A stretch of 64,000 nt of DNA from Escherichia ruysiae (GTDB lineage Bacteria; Pseudomonadota; Gammaproteobacteria; Enterobacterales; Enterobacteriaceae). The position numbers and the translations under genes are program-made. The DNA lies in assembly GCF_902498915.1 (NCBI RefSeq), contig NZ_CABVLQ010000001.1. One strand, written 5' to 3'. The notes under the pieces are model-generated. The model had not been told where the DNA came from. It did no database searches and worked only from the letters and a program-made list of their open reading frames with translations. Each line of letters begins with the position of its first letter. Position 1 is the stretch's first letter. This document shows, piece by piece, positions 26,512 through 36,023 of this stretch.

Positions 26512-27864
26512 ATGAGTTCTTTAAGTCAGGCTGCGAGCAGTGTTGAAAAACGCACGAATGCTCGTTACTGGATAGTGGTGATGTTGTTTATCGTCACATC
26601 CTTCAACTACGGCGACCGCGCTACGCTCTCTATCGCCGGTTCAGAAATGGCCAAAGATATCGGCCTTGATCCCGTGGGAATGGGTTATGTGTTCTCTGCT
26701 TTCTCATGGGCTTATGTAATAGGGCAGATCCCAGGTGGCTGGTTGTTGGATCGCTTTGGTTCAAAACGCGTCTACTTCTGGTCGATCTTTATCTGGTCGA
26801 TGTTTACCTTGCTGCAAGGCTTCGTCGATATCTTTAGTGGATTCGGCATTATCGTTGCCCTGTTTACGCTGCGCTTCCTGGTCGGGCTTGCTGAAGCGCC
26901 CTCTTTCCCCGGCAACAGTCGCATTGTAGCGGCCTGGTTTCCTGCGCAGGAAAGGGGAACGGCGGTGTCGATTTTTAACTCCGCACAATACTTCGCAACG
27001 GTTATCTTCGCGCCGATTATGGGCTGGCTGACTCATGAAGTGGGCTGGTCACACGTTTTCTTCTTTATGGGCGGTCTGGGCATTGTCATCAGCTTTATCT
27101 GGTTGAAAGTCATCCACGAGCCAAATCAACATCCGGGCGTAAATCAGAAAGAGCTGGACTACATTGCTGCGGGCGGGGCGCTGATCAATATGGATCAGCA
27201 AAACGCCAAAGTTAAAGTGCCGTTCAGCGTGAAGTGGGGGCAGATCAAACAGTTGCTAGGTTCGCGGATGATGATCGGCGTTTATATCGGTCAGTATTGT
27301 ATCAACGCCATGACTTACTTCTTTATCACCTGGTTTCCGGTTTATCTGGTGCAGGCGCGTGGGATGTCGATTCTGAAAGCGGGCTTTGTGGCTTCCGTTC
27401 CGGCGGTTTGCGGTTTTATCGGCGGTGTGCTGGGTGGGATTATTTCCGACTGGCTGATGCGCCGCACGGGATCGCTGAACATTGCGCGTAAAACACCGAT
27501 CGTAATGGGCATGTTGCTGTCGATGGTGATGGTGTTCTGCAACTACGTCAACGTTGAGTGGATGATCATCGGCTTTATGGCGCTGGCCTTCTTCGGTAAG
27601 GGCATCGGGGCGCTGGGTTGGGCAGTAATGGCAGATACCGCGCCAAAAGAGATCAGCGGTCTTTCCGGTGGCCTGTTCAACATGTTCGGTAACATTTCTG
27701 GCATCGTCACGCCAATCGCAATTGGTTATATCGTTGGCACGACTGGCTCGTTTAATGGGGCGCTGATTTATGTTGGGGTTCATGCCTTAATCGCGGTACT
27801 GAGCTACCTGGTGCTGGTGGGCGATATCAAGCGTATTGAGCTGAAACCTGTCGCGGGAAAGTAA
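26512..27864 (+). CDS. gudP: D-glucarate/D-galactarate:H+ symporter GudP
   Basis: A 450-residue major facilitator of the anion:cation symporter family with 12 predicted helices. It imports glucarate and galactarate. GDRATLSIAGSEMAKD near residue 36 and the loop GGWLLDRFGSKRVY (MFS motif A) are visible. DTAPKEISGLSGGLFNMFGNI is typical of this hexuronate/glucarate branch. In K-12 the next gene is gudX. Here gudD follows after 92 bases, so transporter and dehydratase are directly linked. The ribosome site is CAGGAGTGCAACA. Confidence 0.97.
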   Translation: MSSLSQAASSVEKRTNARYWIVVMLFIVTSFNYGDRATLSIAGSEMAKDIGLDPVGMGYVFSAFSWAYVIGQIPGGWLLDRFGSKRVYFWSIFIWSMFTLLQGFVDIFSGFGIIVALFTLRFLVGLAEAPSFPGNSRIVAAWFPAQERGTAVSIFNSAQYFATVIFAPIMGWLTHEVGWSHVFFFMGGLGIVISFIWLKVIHEPNQHPGVNQKELDYIAAGGALINMDQQNAKVKVPFSVKWGQIKQLLGSRMMIGVYIGQYCINAMTYFFITWFPVYLVQARGMSILKAGFVASVPAVCGFIGGVLGGIISDWLMRRTGSLNIARKTPIVMGMLLSMVMVFCNYVNVEWMIIGFMALAFFGKGIGALGWAVMADTAPKEISGLSGGLFNMFGNISGIVTPIAIGYIVGTTGSFNGALIYVGVHALIAVLSYLVLVGDIKRIELKPVAGK

Positions 27865-27956
27865 GATGATAACCCAGATTAACATCCCGGCTCCTGAATT
27901 TCTGACCGTAAACGTCCCGTTTTCGGCCGTCATTGATTCTGAATAAGGACATAAAC

Positions 27957-29297
27957 ATGAGTTCTCAATTTACGACGCCTGTTGTTACTGAAATGCAGGT
28001 CATCCCGGTGGCGGGTCATGACAGTATGCTGATGAATCTGAGTGGTGCACACGCACCGTTCTTCACGCGTAATATTGTGATTATCAAAGATAATTCTGGT
28101 CACACTGGCGTAGGGGAAATTCCCGGCGGCGAGAAAATCCGTAAAACGCTGGAAGATGCGATTCCGCTGGTGGTGGGTAAAACGCTGGGCGAGTACAAAA
28201 ACGTTCTGACGCTGGTGCGTAACACGTTTGCCGATCGTGATGCTGGCGGGCGTGGTTTGCAGACTTTTGACCTGCGTACCACGATTCATGTGGTGACTGG
28301 AATTGAAGCGGCAATGCTGGATCTGCTGGGGCAGCATCTGGGGGTTAACGTGGCGTCGTTGCTGGGCGATGGTCAACAGCGTAGCGAAGTCGAAATGCTC
28401 GGTTATCTGTTCTTTGTCGGCAATCGCAACGCTACACCGCTGCCGTATCAAAGCCAGCCGGATGACTCATGCGACTGGTATCGCCTGCGTCACGAAGAAG
28501 CGATGACGCCGGATGCTGTGGTGCGCCTGGCGGAAGCAGCATATGAAAAATATGGTTTTAATGATTTCAAACTGAAGGGCGGTGTACTGGCCGGAGAAGA
28601 AGAAGCCGAGTCTATTGTGGCGCTGGCGAAACGCTTCCCGCAGGCGCGTATTACGCTCGATCCTAACGGTGCCTGGTCGCTGAACGAAGCGATTAAAATT
28701 GGTAAATACCTGAAAGGTTCTCTGGCTTATGCAGAAGATCCGTGTGGTGCGGAGCAAGGTTTCTCCGGGCGTGAAGTGATGGCAGAGTTCCGTTGCGCAA
28801 CTGGCCTGCCGACTGCAACCAATATGATAGCCACCGACTGGCGGCAGATGGGCCATACGCTCTCGTTACAATCCGTTGATATCCCGCTGGCTGACCCGCA
28901 TTTCTGGACGATGCAAGGTTCAGTGCGTGTGGCGCAAATGTGCCATGAATTTGGCCTGACCTGGGGTTCACACTCTAACAACCACTTCGATATTTCCCTG
29001 GCGATGTTTACCCATGTTGCCGCTGCTGCACCGGGTAAAATTACTGCTATTGATACGCACTGGATTTGGCAGGAAGGTAATCAGCGCCTGACCAAAGAAC
29101 CGTTCGAGATCAAAGGCGGTCTGGTTCAGGTGCCAGAAAAACCGGGGCTGGGTGTAGAAATCGATATGGATCAAGTGATGAAAGCCCATGAGCTGTATCA
29201 GAAACACGGGCTTGGCGCGCGTGATGATGCGATGGGAATGCAGTACCTGATTCCTGGCTGGACGTTCGATAACAAGCGTCCGTGCATGGTGCGTTAA
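27957..29297 (+). CDS. gudD: D-glucarate dehydratase GudD
   Basis: A 446-residue enolase-superfamily enzyme that dehydrates D-glucarate (or L-idarate) to 5-keto-4-deoxy-D-glucarate. The general base Lys is in DFKLKGGVL near residue 207. The metal ligands include Asp in TLDPNGAW (about 235) and acidic residues in AEDPCG. The His-Asp dyad side shows GSHSNNHFD (about 339). I chose ATG 27957 (MSSQFTTPVV) because it follows AAGGACATAAAC and matches the family N-terminus. Residue Cys in AEFRCATGLP replaces an Arg I recall in K-12. It is intact, so glucarate use should persist without gudX. Confidence 0.97.
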   Translation: MSSQFTTPVVTEMQVIPVAGHDSMLMNLSGAHAPFFTRNIVIIKDNSGHTGVGEIPGGEKIRKTLEDAIPLVVGKTLGEYKNVLTLVRNTFADRDAGGRGLQTFDLRTTIHVVTGIEAAMLDLLGQHLGVNVASLLGDGQQRSEVEMLGYLFFVGNRNATPLPYQSQPDDSCDWYRLRHEEAMTPDAVVRLAEAAYEKYGFNDFKLKGGVLAGEEEAESIVALAKRFPQARITLDPNGAWSLNEAIKIGKYLKGSLAYAEDPCGAEQGFSGREVMAEFRCATGLPTATNMIATDWRQMGHTLSLQSVDIPLADPHFWTMQGSVRVAQMCHEFGLTWGSHSNNHFDISLAMFTHVAAAAPGKITAIDTHWIWQEGNQRLTKEPFEIKGGLVQVPEKPGLGVEIDMDQVMKAHELYQKHGLGARDDAMGMQYLIPGWTFDNKRPCMVR

Positions 29298-29309
29298 GAC
29301 AGAAAACCA

Positions 29310-29335
29310 AAACCGGCTCTGTCTGGAGCCGGTTT
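29310..29335 (+). terminator. Hairpin after gudD
   Basis: A 10-bp stem AAACCGGCTC/GAGCCGGTTT begins 13 bases after the gudD stop. The trailing U-run is short, so it may act with the BIME that follows. Confidence 0.7.
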
Positions 29336-29354
29336 GAGACTGATGTCAAACGCA

Positions 29355-29470
29355 AAAATTGCCTGATGCGCTGCGCTTATCAAGCCTACATGATTTTTTA
29401 ATTCATTGAATTTAATTGGTTTTGTAGGCCGGATAAGGCGTTAACGCCGCATCCGGCATAAACACAGGCA
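29355..29470. repeat. BIME between gudD and barA
   Basis: TTGCCTGATGCGCTGCGC (about 29359) and GGATAAGGCGTTAACGCCGC (about 29430) are REP units in opposite orientation around an AT-rich spacer. Confidence 0.88.
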
Positions 29471-29484
29471 CTTTGCCCTCAATC

Positions 29485-29514
29485 AAAAACCGACTTCATA
29501 AGAAGCCGGTTTTT
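29485..29514. terminator. Bidirectional terminator between gudD and barA
   Basis: A 13-position stem (AAAAACCGACTTC against GAAGCCGGTTTTT, one mismatch) with loop ATAA ends in A/T tracts on both sides, so it can stop barA and gudD transcripts. Confidence 0.85.
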
Positions 29515-29531
29515 ACTCGATAAAATATTTA

Positions 29532-32288
29532 TTACCCAAGAATTTTGCTGGCTTCTCGCGCCACATTATCCATCTCGTCCAGCAATTCCAGAAGCTCTGG
29601 CTCCAAATCTTCTTCTTTAGTACCGCTGCGTAGCTGTTGTTCAATCAGCTGGCAGAGATTCTTCATACGCGGCACACCGCTATAGCCGCAACTGCCATGC
29701 AGTTTATGAATTAAATCAACCAGACCTTCCGGGTTTTCTCCAACCAGTTGTTCCTCAACTTTGTTGCGAACTTCTGGCAGGAAATCGAGCAACATTTGCA
29801 GCATATCGCGCGCTAAATCGGTTTTTCCTGCTGCCTGGCGTAGTGCCAGTTGCCAGTCGAGGGTTGCATTCTGGTTCACCACAATTTCGTTCACTTCTGG
29901 TGTTACGACGCGAGAGGAAATACCGCTGCCAGGCTTGTAGCGCAACAGCAAATTATGCAATCGCTCTTCTTCAATCGGTTTTGCCAGATAATCGCTCATC
30001 CCCGCGCCAAGCAGTTTCTCTTTTTGCCCTGCCATCGCATGTGCCGTTACCGCGATAACCGGCGTTTGCTGCTGATGTGGGAGCTGGTGGATGAGTTCGC
30101 ACGCCCGAATGCCGTCCATGTCCGGCATTTGAATATCCATTAAGATTAAATCGAACGGCATCTGTTTTGCTCGTTCAACGGCCTGATGCCCGCTATCGCA
30201 AAGCTCCACATGTTGCACCATATCTTCCAGCAACGCGCCGATAAGTTTCAGGTTAGCGGGGTTGTCATCAACCGCCATGACTGTCATTGCCAGCTTACTT
30301 TCATCGGTAACAGGCAAAAGTGTGTTTTGTTTGTGATGACAAAATTCCGTCAGTGCTGGCAACAGGCGCGTAGGCGTTAACGGTTTCAGTAGACACGCGC
30401 CGATACCATCTTGCTTGAGTTTTTCGGCATTGACCTGTGCATGACAAGGAAGCGCCAGCATCAGGAAATCGGTCATTGACACCGCTTGCGCCAACCGCTC
30501 ATGTTGTATCGTCAGCGGCTCGCGGAAGGTCACTGCAATCCCTAACAACATCATGTCGTAATGCGCGGGAGGCAGCGCGGAGAACGTTGGGCTATAAACC
30601 ACTTCCAGCGGCGTTTCACTTAAAATATCCAGCGTACATTGTGCTGCTGCGGAGTTCGGTTCGACATAGGCAAGACGCTTACCGGCGAGGCACTGGGTAG
30701 ATGGCCCTTCGATAATAATATTCGGGTTCAGATCGAGATTAATGTGGAACCAGAAGGTAGAACCGCGATTCGGCTGGCTATGGAACGAAATATCGCCGCC
30801 CATTTCATTAACCAGTTTCTGTGTGATCACCAGCCCCAGCCCGGTGCCACCATGACGGCGGGAAATACTGGCATCAGCCTGTCGGAAGGCCTGGAATAAG
30901 CGCGATTGATCGCGTTCAGGAATACCAATACCGGTATCACGAATCTGCACTTCAATCTGCACTTTGGTATTACTTAGCGCACGTTTTTCTACCAGAATAT
31001 CAATGTTGCCATTCTCGGTGAATTTAATCGCATTCCCCACCAGGTTAGTGATGATTTGTTGTAAACGCAGTGGGTCACCAATAACGTTATCGGGCACGTC
31101 GCTTTTAATATTGAGCGTTAATTCCAGCCCTTTATCGTGAGAAGAATGTGCCAGCAGGGTAACGACTTCATCCAGCGTGCTACGCAATGGGAACGGAATA
31201 CTTTCCAGAATCAGCTTGCCCGCTTCCAGTTTCGAGAAGTCGAGAACATCATTAATAATTGCCAGCAAATTATTTGCCGAACGTTCAATGGTATTCAGGT
31301 GATCGCGCTGTGTTGGCGTTAATTCTGTTTTCAGCGTCAGGCGGGTAAAGCCAATAACACCATTCAGCGGTGTACGCAGCTCATGTGACATATTCGCCAG
31401 AAACTCGGATTTAATACGTGCCGCTTCCTGGGCGCGCTTTTTCGCCAAATCCAACTCAACGTTCTGAATTTCCATTTGCTCTAGCGTTTCCCGCAGATCG
31501 GACGTCGCCTGGTCGATATTGTGCTGCATCTCTTCGTGATAAGCTGCCAGCGACATTGCCATCGAGTTGATACCGTTTTTCAGCATATCCAGCTCGCCGA
31601 GCATAAATCCTTCCACCCGGCTGTCGAGTTGCCCACGACGGATGCGGTCGACGGTATTCACCATGTTACGAATTGGACCGGTTACATCGCGCATTAAGCG
31701 CCAGCCAAAAATAAGCGCAATACCGATACAAAACAGCATCATCACACTGGAAATAAAGATCTCTTTATATTGCTGCAAGCGAACCGATTTAAGATCCAGC
31801 TCAAGCGCAATATATCCCAACATATTCTGGCTATTTTTGGCATCACTACTGGGCGATTCGTCGGGGGAATAACTCTCAGAAATAATCGGTGTGCGCAGGA
31901 TCATAATGTCGCCGTCACGTGTGACAGTGAGCTGGCGAGGAAACGGCACGTTGCTGCCGAGCTGCATTGATGAAGGATCAAGATGAAAATTGGAGGTGAC
32001 AAAGAGTCGGTTATTTTCATCATAAACCGAAATCGCGCGAACAATATCGGAATGGCGACGATGCAGTACGCTTATTAACTGACCGATAGATTCGCGATTT
32101 TGCAGGCTCATGCCATATTCAGTAGAAACTGCAAGCGGCTCAATAATGCTGGCACCGGCATCTTCCAGTTGACGCTGCAAGTCGTTATAGCGATGCACGA
32201 CGAAAAAGATACTCAGCAATAAACCAATAAGGACGGTCGGTGCCAGGATCAGAATCATCATGCGTGCGCGCAGGCTGTAGTTGGTCAT
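29532..32288 (-). CDS. barA: Hybrid sensor histidine kinase BarA
   Basis: A tripartite sensor kinase of 918 residues that senses short-chain carboxylates such as acetate and formate and phosphorylates UvrY, which activates csrB and csrC. In order: TM1 (about 10-31), a periplasmic loop, TM2 (about 176-198), HAMP, and HisKA with NMSHELRTPLNG (His near 302). The HATPase_c domain has ITNLVGNAIKFTENG and RRHGGTGLGL. A degenerate receiver precedes a true receiver with LMDIQMPDMDG (Asp near 718). A C-terminal HPt domain has HKLHGSCGYSG (His near 861). All phosphorelay residues are intact. It is divergent from rlmD, and its final target csrB is in this window. Confidence 0.97.
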   Translation of the reverse strand: MTNYSLRARMMILILAPTVLIGLLLSIFFVVHRYNDLQRQLEDAGASIIEPLAVSTEYGMSLQNRESIGQLISVLHRRHSDIVRAISVYDENNRLFVTSNFHLDPSSMQLGSNVPFPRQLTVTRDGDIMILRTPIISESYSPDESPSSDAKNSQNMLGYIALELDLKSVRLQQYKEIFISSVMMLFCIGIALIFGWRLMRDVTGPIRNMVNTVDRIRRGQLDSRVEGFMLGELDMLKNGINSMAMSLAAYHEEMQHNIDQATSDLRETLEQMEIQNVELDLAKKRAQEAARIKSEFLANMSHELRTPLNGVIGFTRLTLKTELTPTQRDHLNTIERSANNLLAIINDVLDFSKLEAGKLILESIPFPLRSTLDEVVTLLAHSSHDKGLELTLNIKSDVPDNVIGDPLRLQQIITNLVGNAIKFTENGNIDILVEKRALSNTKVQIEVQIRDTGIGIPERDQSRLFQAFRQADASISRRHGGTGLGLVITQKLVNEMGGDISFHSQPNRGSTFWFHINLDLNPNIIIEGPSTQCLAGKRLAYVEPNSAAAQCTLDILSETPLEVVYSPTFSALPPAHYDMMLLGIAVTFREPLTIQHERLAQAVSMTDFLMLALPCHAQVNAEKLKQDGIGACLLKPLTPTRLLPALTEFCHHKQNTLLPVTDESKLAMTVMAVDDNPANLKLIGALLEDMVQHVELCDSGHQAVERAKQMPFDLILMDIQMPDMDGIRACELIHQLPHQQQTPVIAVTAHAMAGQKEKLLGAGMSDYLAKPIEEERLHNLLLRYKPGSGISSRVVTPEVNEIVVNQNATLDWQLALRQAAGKTDLARDMLQMLLDFLPEVRNKVEEQLVGENPEGLVDLIHKLHGSCGYSGVPRMKNLCQLIEQQLRSGTKEEDLEPELLELLDEMDNVAREASKILG

Positions 32289-32344
32289 GGAGTTCCGTTA
32301 TGGGACAATTAAGGTCACACTGTTAAATTGAGAAAGTCTCGCCA

Positions 32345-33646
32345 ATGGCGCAATTCTACTCTGCAAAACGACGCACGACGACGCGTCAGATCATAACCGT
32401 TTCAGTCAACGACCTCGACTCTTTTGGTCAGGGCGTGGCGCGACATAACGGCAAAACGCTATTTATCCCCGGATTATTGCCGCAGGAAAAAGCGGAAGTT
32501 ACTGTTACTGAAGATAAAAAACAGTATGCCCGCGCTAAAGTCGTACGGCGGTTAAGCGACAGTCCGGAACGCGAAACGCCACGCTGCCCTCATTTTGGCG
32601 TATGCGGTGGCTGTCAGCAACAACACGCCAGCGTGGATTTACAGCAGCGAAGCAAAAGTGCGGCGCTCGCCCGGTTAATGAAACACGACGTATCTGAAGT
32701 GATCGCCGACGTCCCCTGGGGCTATCGGCGGCGTGCGCGTTTAAGTCTGAACTTTCAGCCGAAAACACAACAACTCCAGATGGGATTTCGCAAAGCGGGT
32801 TCCAGTGACATTGTCGATGTTAAACAATGCCCTGTTTTAGTGCCCCAACTTGAAGCATTGCTGCCCAAAGTCAGAGCATGTCTGACGAGCTTACAGGGAA
32901 TGCGCCACCTTGGGCATGTTGAACTGGTGCAGGCAACCAGCGGCACGCTGATAATTTTGCGCCATACCGCACCGCTAAGTTCGGCTGATCGCGAAAAACT
33001 GGAACGCTTTTCGCATTCTGAAGGCCTGGATCTGTATCTCGCCCCCGATAGTGAGATACTCGAAACGGTCTCTGGTGAGATGCCCTGGTATGACTCAAAC
33101 GGGTTGCGCTTAACTTTTAGCCCGCGCGATTTTATTCAGGTCAACGCGGGTGTGAACCAGAAAATGGTGGCGCGCGCGCTGGAGTGGCTTGATGTGCAAC
33201 CTGACGAGCGCGTGCTGGATCTGTTCTGCGGCATGGGCAATTTTACGCTGCCGTTAGCCACTCGTGCGGCAAACGTAGTGGGCGTAGAAGGTGTTCCGGC
33301 ACTGGTGGAAAAAGGCCAGCAGAATGCGCGCCTTAATGGCTTACAAAATGTGACGTTTTATCACGAAAATCTTGAAGAAGATGTCACAAAGCAGCCGTGG
33401 GCGAAAAGCGGCTTCGATAAAGTGTTGCTGGACCCAGCGCGAGCAGGTGCCGCAGGTGTTATGCAACAAATTATAAAACTGGAACCCATTCGTATAGTTT
33501 ATGTATCCTGTAACCCTGCAACGCTGGCTCGGGATAGCGAAGCGTTATTAAAAGCAGGATATACCATTGCGCGGCTGGCGATGCTGGATATGTTCCCACA
33601 CACGGGACATCTGGAATCGATGGTACTTTTCTCGCGCGTAAAATAG
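32345..33646 (+). CDS. rlmD: 23S rRNA m5U1939 methyltransferase RlmD
   Basis: RlmD (RumA), 433 residues, methylates C5 of U1939 in 23S rRNA. An N-terminal TRAM domain (about 10-70) binds RNA. The 4Fe-4S cluster Cys set is visible in CPHFGVCGGCQQQH plus a later KQCPVL. The SAM motif is LDLFCGMGNFTLPLA. The catalytic nucleophile Cys is in IVYVSCNPATLARD. The 56-base gap to barA is a divergent promoter region. relA follows after 47 bases on the same strand and may receive read-through. Confidence 0.97.
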   Translation: MAQFYSAKRRTTTRQIITVSVNDLDSFGQGVARHNGKTLFIPGLLPQEKAEVTVTEDKKQYARAKVVRRLSDSPERETPRCPHFGVCGGCQQQHASVDLQQRSKSAALARLMKHDVSEVIADVPWGYRRRARLSLNFQPKTQQLQMGFRKAGSSDIVDVKQCPVLVPQLEALLPKVRACLTSLQGMRHLGHVELVQATSGTLIILRHTAPLSSADREKLERFSHSEGLDLYLAPDSEILETVSGEMPWYDSNGLRLTFSPRDFIQVNAGVNQKMVARALEWLDVQPDERVLDLFCGMGNFTLPLATRAANVVGVEGVPALVEKGQQNARLNGLQNVTFYHENLEEDVTKQPWAKSGFDKVLLDPARAGAAGVMQQIIKLEPIRIVYVSCNPATLARDSEALLKAGYTIARLAMLDMFPHTGHLESMVLFSRVK

Positions 33647-33693
33647 TTACGATTTGCTGATTTCGGCAGGTCTGGTCCCTAAAGGAGAGGACG

Positions 33694-35928
33694 ATGGTTG
33701 CGGTAAGAAGTGCACATATCAATAAGGCTGGTGAATTTGATCCGCAAAAATGGATCGCAAGTCTGGGTATTACCAGCCAGAAGTCGTGTGAGTGCTTAGC
33801 CGAAACCTGGGCGTATTGTCTGCAGCAGACGCAGGGGCATCCGGATGCCAGTCTGCTATTGTGGCGTGGTGTTGAGATGGTGGAAATCCTCTCGACATTA
33901 AGTATGGACATTGACACGCTGCGGGCGGCGCTGCTGTTCCCTCTGGCGGATGCCAACGTAGTCAGCGAAGATGTGCTGCGTGAGAGCGTCGGTAAGTCGG
34001 TCGTGAATCTCATTCACGGTGTGCGTGATATGGCGGCGATCCGCCAGCTGAAAGCGACGCACACCGATTCTGTATCCTCCGAACAGGTCGATAACGTTCG
34101 CCGGATGTTATTGGCGATGGTCGATGATTTTCGCTGCGTGGTCATCAAACTGGCAGAGCGTATTGCTCATCTGCGCGAAGTAAAAGACGCGCCGGAAGAT
34201 GAACGCGTACTGGCGGCAAAAGAGTGCACCAATATCTACGCGCCGCTGGCGAACCGTCTCGGGATCGGGCAACTGAAATGGGAGCTGGAAGATTACTGCT
34301 TCCGTTATCTCCACCCGACCGAATACAAACGCATTGCAAAACTGCTGCATGAACGCCGCCTCGACCGCGAACACTACATCGAAGAGTTTGTCGGTCATCT
34401 GCGCGCTGAGATGAAAGCTGAAGGCGTTAAAGCTGAAGTGTATGGTCGTCCGAAACACATCTACAGCATCTGGCGCAAAATGCAGAAAAAGAATCTCGCC
34501 TTTGATGAGCTGTTTGATGTGCGTGCAGTACGTATTGTCGCCGAGCGTTTACAGGACTGCTACGCCGCGTTGGGGATAGTGCACACTCACTATCGCCATC
34601 TGCCGGATGAGTTCGACGATTACGTCGCGAACCCGAAACCGAACGGTTATCAGTCTATTCACACCGTGGTGCTGGGGCCGGGCGGTAAAACCGTTGAGAT
34701 CCAAATCCGCACCAAACAGATGCATGAAGATGCAGAACTGGGCGTTGCTGCGCACTGGAAATACAAAGAAGGCGCGGCTGCTGGCGGCGCACGTTCGGGA
34801 CATGAAGACCGGATTGCCTGGCTGCGTAAACTGATTGCGTGGCAGGAAGAGATGGCCGATTCCGGCGAAATGCTCGACGAAGTACGCAGCCAGGTCTTTG
34901 ACGACCGGGTGTACGTCTTTACGCCGAAAGGTGATGTCGTTGATTTGCCTGCGGGATCAACGCCGCTGGACTTCGCTTACCACATCCATAGTGATGTCGG
35001 ACACCGCTGCATCGGGGCAAAAATTGGCGGGCGCATCGTGCCGTTCACCTACCAGTTGCAGATGGGCGACCAGATCGAAATTATCACCCAGAAACAGCCG
35101 AACCCCAGCCGTGACTGGTTAAACCCAAACCTCGGTTACGTCACAACCAGCCGTGGGCGTTCGAAAATTCACGCCTGGTTCCGTAAACAGGATCGTGACA
35201 AAAACATTCTGGCTGGGCGGCAAATCCTTGACGACGAGCTGGAACATCTGGGGATCAGCCTGAAAGAAGCAGAAAAACACCTGCTGCCGCGTTACAACTT
35301 CAATGATGTTGATGAGTTGCTGGCGGCGATTGGCGGCGGGGATATCCGTCTCAATCAGATGGTGAACTTCCTGCAATCGCAATTTAATAAGCCGAGTGCC
35401 GAAGAGCAGGACGCCGCCGCGCTGAAGCAGCTTCAGCAAAAAAGCTATACGCCGCAAAACCGCAGTAAAGATAACGGTCGCGTGGTGGTAGAAGGTGTCG
35501 GCAACCTGATGCACCACATCGCGCGCTGCTGCCAGCCGATTCCTGGGGATGAGATTGTCGGCTTTATTACCCAGGGACGTGGTATTTCAGTACACCGCGC
35601 CGATTGCGAACAACTGGCGGAACTGCGCTCTCATGCGCCGGAACGCATTGTTGACGCGGTATGGGGCGAAAGCTACTCCGCTGGGTATTCGCTGGTGGTT
35701 CGCGTAACGGCGAACGATCGTAGCGGTCTGTTGCGTGATATCACCACCATTCTCGCCAACGAGAAGGTGAACGTACTGGGCGTTGCCAGCCGTAGCGATA
35801 CCAAACAGCAACTGGCGACCATCGACATGACCATTGAGATTTATAACCTGCAGGTGCTGGGGCGCGTGCTGGGTAAGCTCAATCAGGTGCCGGACGTTAT
35901 CGACGCGCGTCGGTTGCACGGGAATTAA
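33694..35928 (+). CDS. relA: GTP pyrophosphokinase (p)ppGpp synthetase RelA
   Basis: A 744-residue ribosome-bound synthetase that makes (p)ppGpp when uncharged tRNA enters the A site. The N-terminal hydrolase domain is degenerate (no HD pair), as expected for RelA. The synthetase domain includes YGRPKHIYSIWRKMQKK and PNGYQSIHTVV (about 240-350). TGS (about 405-465, VYVFTPKGDVVDLPAGSTPLDFAY), helical, zinc-finger (HHIARCCQPIPGDEIVGF) and ACT domains (about 665-744) follow. The gene is complete. In K-12 the mazEF toxin-antitoxin pair follows; here mazG comes only 95 bases later. Confidence 0.98.
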   Translation: MVAVRSAHINKAGEFDPQKWIASLGITSQKSCECLAETWAYCLQQTQGHPDASLLLWRGVEMVEILSTLSMDIDTLRAALLFPLADANVVSEDVLRESVGKSVVNLIHGVRDMAAIRQLKATHTDSVSSEQVDNVRRMLLAMVDDFRCVVIKLAERIAHLREVKDAPEDERVLAAKECTNIYAPLANRLGIGQLKWELEDYCFRYLHPTEYKRIAKLLHERRLDREHYIEEFVGHLRAEMKAEGVKAEVYGRPKHIYSIWRKMQKKNLAFDELFDVRAVRIVAERLQDCYAALGIVHTHYRHLPDEFDDYVANPKPNGYQSIHTVVLGPGGKTVEIQIRTKQMHEDAELGVAAHWKYKEGAAAGGARSGHEDRIAWLRKLIAWQEEMADSGEMLDEVRSQVFDDRVYVFTPKGDVVDLPAGSTPLDFAYHIHSDVGHRCIGAKIGGRIVPFTYQLQMGDQIEIITQKQPNPSRDWLNPNLGYVTTSRGRSKIHAWFRKQDRDKNILAGRQILDDELEHLGISLKEAEKHLLPRYNFNDVDELLAAIGGGDIRLNQMVNFLQSQFNKPSAEEQDAAALKQLQQKSYTPQNRSKDNGRVVVEGVGNLMHHIARCCQPIPGDEIVGFITQGRGISVHRADCEQLAELRSHAPERIVDAVWGESYSAGYSLVVRVTANDRSGLLRDITTILANEKVNVLGVASRSDTKQQLATIDMTIEIYNLQVLGRVLGKLNQVPDVIDARRLHGN

Positions 35929-36023
35929 TCTTACATAGCTGGATATGGCGTCAGCCGTATCCAGCGATATCTTTTACTCGAAGGTATTACACCTGACAGA
36001 CCCGCAATTTTCAGGACATTCCA

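Noticed and set aside
27866..27946. 26-codon frame between gudP and gudD as a new small protein
   Set aside because: Weak ribosome site, no recognisable domain, and no evidence beyond being open; kept only as part of the gudX observation.
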